From Clostridia bacterium (GTDB taxonomy: Bacteria; Bacillota; Clostridia; Oscillospirales; CAG-272): 7,411 bases of DNA. The position numbers and the translations under genes were made by a program. The notes beneath the pieces were generated by a model. It was not told where the DNA came from and ran no database searches. It worked only from the letters and a program-made list of their open reading frames with translations. Where the stretch lies: positions 1 through 7,411 of the forward strand of contig JAGBWH010000020.1 in assembly GCA_017629925.1 (NCBI GenBank). The letters run 5' to 3'. Positions 6,490-7,411 of this stretch are shown in pieces (the stretch's first letter is position 1; every line of letters begins with the position of its first letter).

Positions 6490-7146
6490 TTACAGCATCT
6501 CTTCAATAAACGCCGCAATGCGAGCGGCCAGCAGGGCATGACCTTCGTTGTTGGGGTGCAGACCATCGGAAAGCAGGCTACCATCATAGAGATGGGTGAA
6601 ACGAGGATCGCCATTGTCGCGATACAGGTCAAGCACAGGCACGCCATAGAATGCGCACACCTCTTCAAGCGCACAAACATAATCCTTCAGACTCACCTGC
6701 CCACCTTGACCGTCGTCGCGCAATTTATTGCCTGTCGCTCTGTCAAGCGGGGTGGCAAACACGAGTTTGGCGTGCGGATAGCACGCTTTCAATGTGATGA
6801 TCAAAACGTGAAGTGCGCCATAATAGGTGTTGGGGGTGCGGTCTTGGGGATAGCCAAAGGGGGCATCGCCGTGGCCAAAGTCGTTTGTACCGCCAAATAC
6901 GAAAATCAAATCCACATCGGGATCCATCCAAGGTGCTCTTGTAGAAAAATCAGAAAAATCGACGGCAGACTCGCATTTTTTGTGGCGTTGAACCGCTATG
7001 CGAGTGCCACCTATGCCATAGTTACGCGCGTTTGCGCCAAATGTATGTTGAAGTTGGCCAACGTAGCACAAAGCGTCTTCTGTGGCGGCAGCTCCTCGTG
7101 TGATGCTATCACCTAAACAGTTGATTTTTAGTCCTTTAATTTCCAT
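6490..7146 (-). CDS. SGNH/GDSL-family hydrolase (esterase/acylhydrolase type), cytosolic
   Basis: The 218-aa protein has the four conserved SGNH blocks. Nucleophile Ser14 is in LGDSITRG (11-18), Gly46 in NYGIGG (block II), Asn88 in FGGTND (84-89, block III), and Asp194 with His197 in SDGLHPN (193-199, block V). The catalytic set is thus complete, and the length is normal for the compact bacterial family. Such enzymes remove acyl or acetyl groups from lipids, sugars or cell-wall polymers; the substrate here is not predictable. No signal peptide or anchor is present, so it should act in the cytosol. The start at 7146 is supported by AAGGAG (7154-7159) 7 nt upstream; a 14-codon longer frame from 7188 would start inside the promoter and is rejected. 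The gene is alone on its strand, with its own promoter and a shared terminator, convergent to the exporter operon. Confidence 0.93.
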   Translation of the reverse strand: MEIKGLKINCLGDSITRGAAATEDALCYVGQLQHTFGANARNYGIGGTRIAVQRHKKCESAVDFSDFSTRAPWMDPDVDLIFVFGGTNDFGHGDAPFGYPQDRTPNTYYGALHVLIITLKACYPHAKLVFATPLDRATGNKLRDDGQGGQVSLKDYVCALEEVCAFYGVPVLDLYRDNGDPRFTHLYDGSLLSDGLHPNNEGHALLAARIAAFIEEML

Positions 7147-7153
7147 GTTGTCT

Positions 7154-7159
7154 CTCCTT
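7154..7159 (-). promoter_or_regulatory. Ribosome binding site that sets the hydrolase start
   Basis: Read on the minus strand this is AAGGAG, 7 nt before the ATG at 7146. It decides for 7146 over the longer in-frame start at 7188, which overlaps the -10 box. Confidence 0.85.
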
Positions 7160-7186
7160 TTTGTTTGCCTTGAAATGAACAAAACC

Positions 7187-7215
7187 ATTATAGCATATTC
7201 GATACTCTATTTCAA
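7187..7215 (-). promoter_or_regulatory. SigA-type promoter of the hydrolase gene
   Basis: On the minus strand TTGAAA (7215-7210) is followed after exactly 17 nt by TATAAT (7192-7187), and the -10 is extended by TGC. Transcription should start near 7180, giving a leader of about 34 nt that contains the ribosome binding site. It is close to consensus and probably strong. Confidence 0.87.
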
Positions 7216-7277
7216 GAATAATTAGGATGAGATTGCTTTATTTCTGGCATTTTTGTAAAGATTTTTGAGCGCAATAA

Positions 7278-7306
7278 TTGACGAATAATCAATTTTATGA
7301 TATAAT
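7278..7306 (+). promoter_or_regulatory. SigA-type promoter of the right-edge gene
   Basis: TTGACG (7278-7283) and TATAAT (7301-7306) are spaced by 17 nt, and the -10 is extended by TGA (7298-7300). Transcription should start near 7313. It points away from the hydrolase promoter, with about 60 bases between the two -35 boxes. An inverted repeat, AATTGA (7276-7281) and TCAATT (7289-7294), straddles the -35 and could be an operator, but it is short and AT-rich. Confidence 0.85.
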
Positions 7307-7355
7307 ATATTGAAAGAGGGAAAGCAAACACCGCCCCCTTCGGAAAGGAACGATT

Positions 7356-7411
7356 ATGAGATCACTGGTGAAAAAACAATTAAACGAAGTGCAAAAAAAT
7401 AATTTACTCAG
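7356..7411 (+). CDS. Start of an unknown gene, cut by the right edge
   Basis: An ATG at 7356 follows AAGGAA (7345-7350) with a 5-nt spacing and lies about 43 bases downstream of a near-consensus promoter. The frame stays open to the window end, giving 18 complete codons (MRSLVKKQLNEVQKNNLL) plus two bases. The peptide is basic and probably helical, but too short for a family call. The support is the promoter, ribosome site and start in the right order. Confidence 0.6.
   Translation, partial: MRSLVKKQLNEVQKNNLL

Noticed and set aside
6538..7116. A 192-codon open frame on the + strand opposite the SGNH hydrolase
   Set aside because: The minus strand encodes all SGNH catalytic blocks and has promoter and ribosome site; the + frame is a shadow.
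7316..7348. Possible leader hairpins near the ribosome site of the right-edge gene (AGGG with CCCT, CCTT with AAGG)
   Set aside because: The stems are only 4-5 bp and mutually exclusive; not enough for a riboswitch or attenuator call.

Overview
The window looks like a chromosomal segment from a Gram-positive (Bacillota) bacterium, most likely a member of Clostridia. The reasons are strong AGGAG-type ribosome sites, SigA-type promoters with extended -10 boxes, U-tailed hairpin terminators, AT-rich spacers, a lipoprotein signal typical of monoderms, and an exporter with separate adaptor, ATPase and permease genes laid out like Bacillus YknXYZ. Taxonomy is inference; no marker gene is present. 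Coding density is high and no gap exceeds about 210 bases. I see no tRNA, rRNA, CRISPR, IS or phage signature.

Left part (1-1413, + strand): the 3' end of a gene of unknown function, then after 16 bases a gene for a small secreted lipoprotein of unknown function. A clear intrinsic terminator closes this unit.

Centre (1455-6454, + strand): an AT-rich promoter with two abutting -10 boxes and a near-perfect palindrome in the leader precedes a full-length UPF0371/DUF1846 gene. This is followed, without a visible terminator, by a three-gene MacAB/YknXYZ-type ABC exporter: membrane-anchored adaptor, ATPase, and FtsX/MacB permease. The spacings (32 nt, 1-nt overlap, 11 nt) indicate one transcription unit. 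The adaptor should bridge the permease and the extracytoplasmic space while the ATPase powers the permease by mechanotransmission. The adaptor is divergent and seems to lack the long coiled-coil hairpin of classical MacA.

Right part (6417-7411): a hairpin flanked by T/A tracts on both sides serves as a probable bidirectional terminator between the exporter and a convergent minus-strand gene for a cytosolic SGNH/GDSL-type hydrolase with a complete catalytic set. That gene has its own strong promoter. Back to back with it is a strong + strand promoter driving a gene of which only the first 18 codons are in the window.

I do not find evidence for a dramatic new system. The points most worth following are the divergent adaptor, the co-transcription of UPF0371 with the exporter, the leader palindrome, and the two unrecognised genes at the left.
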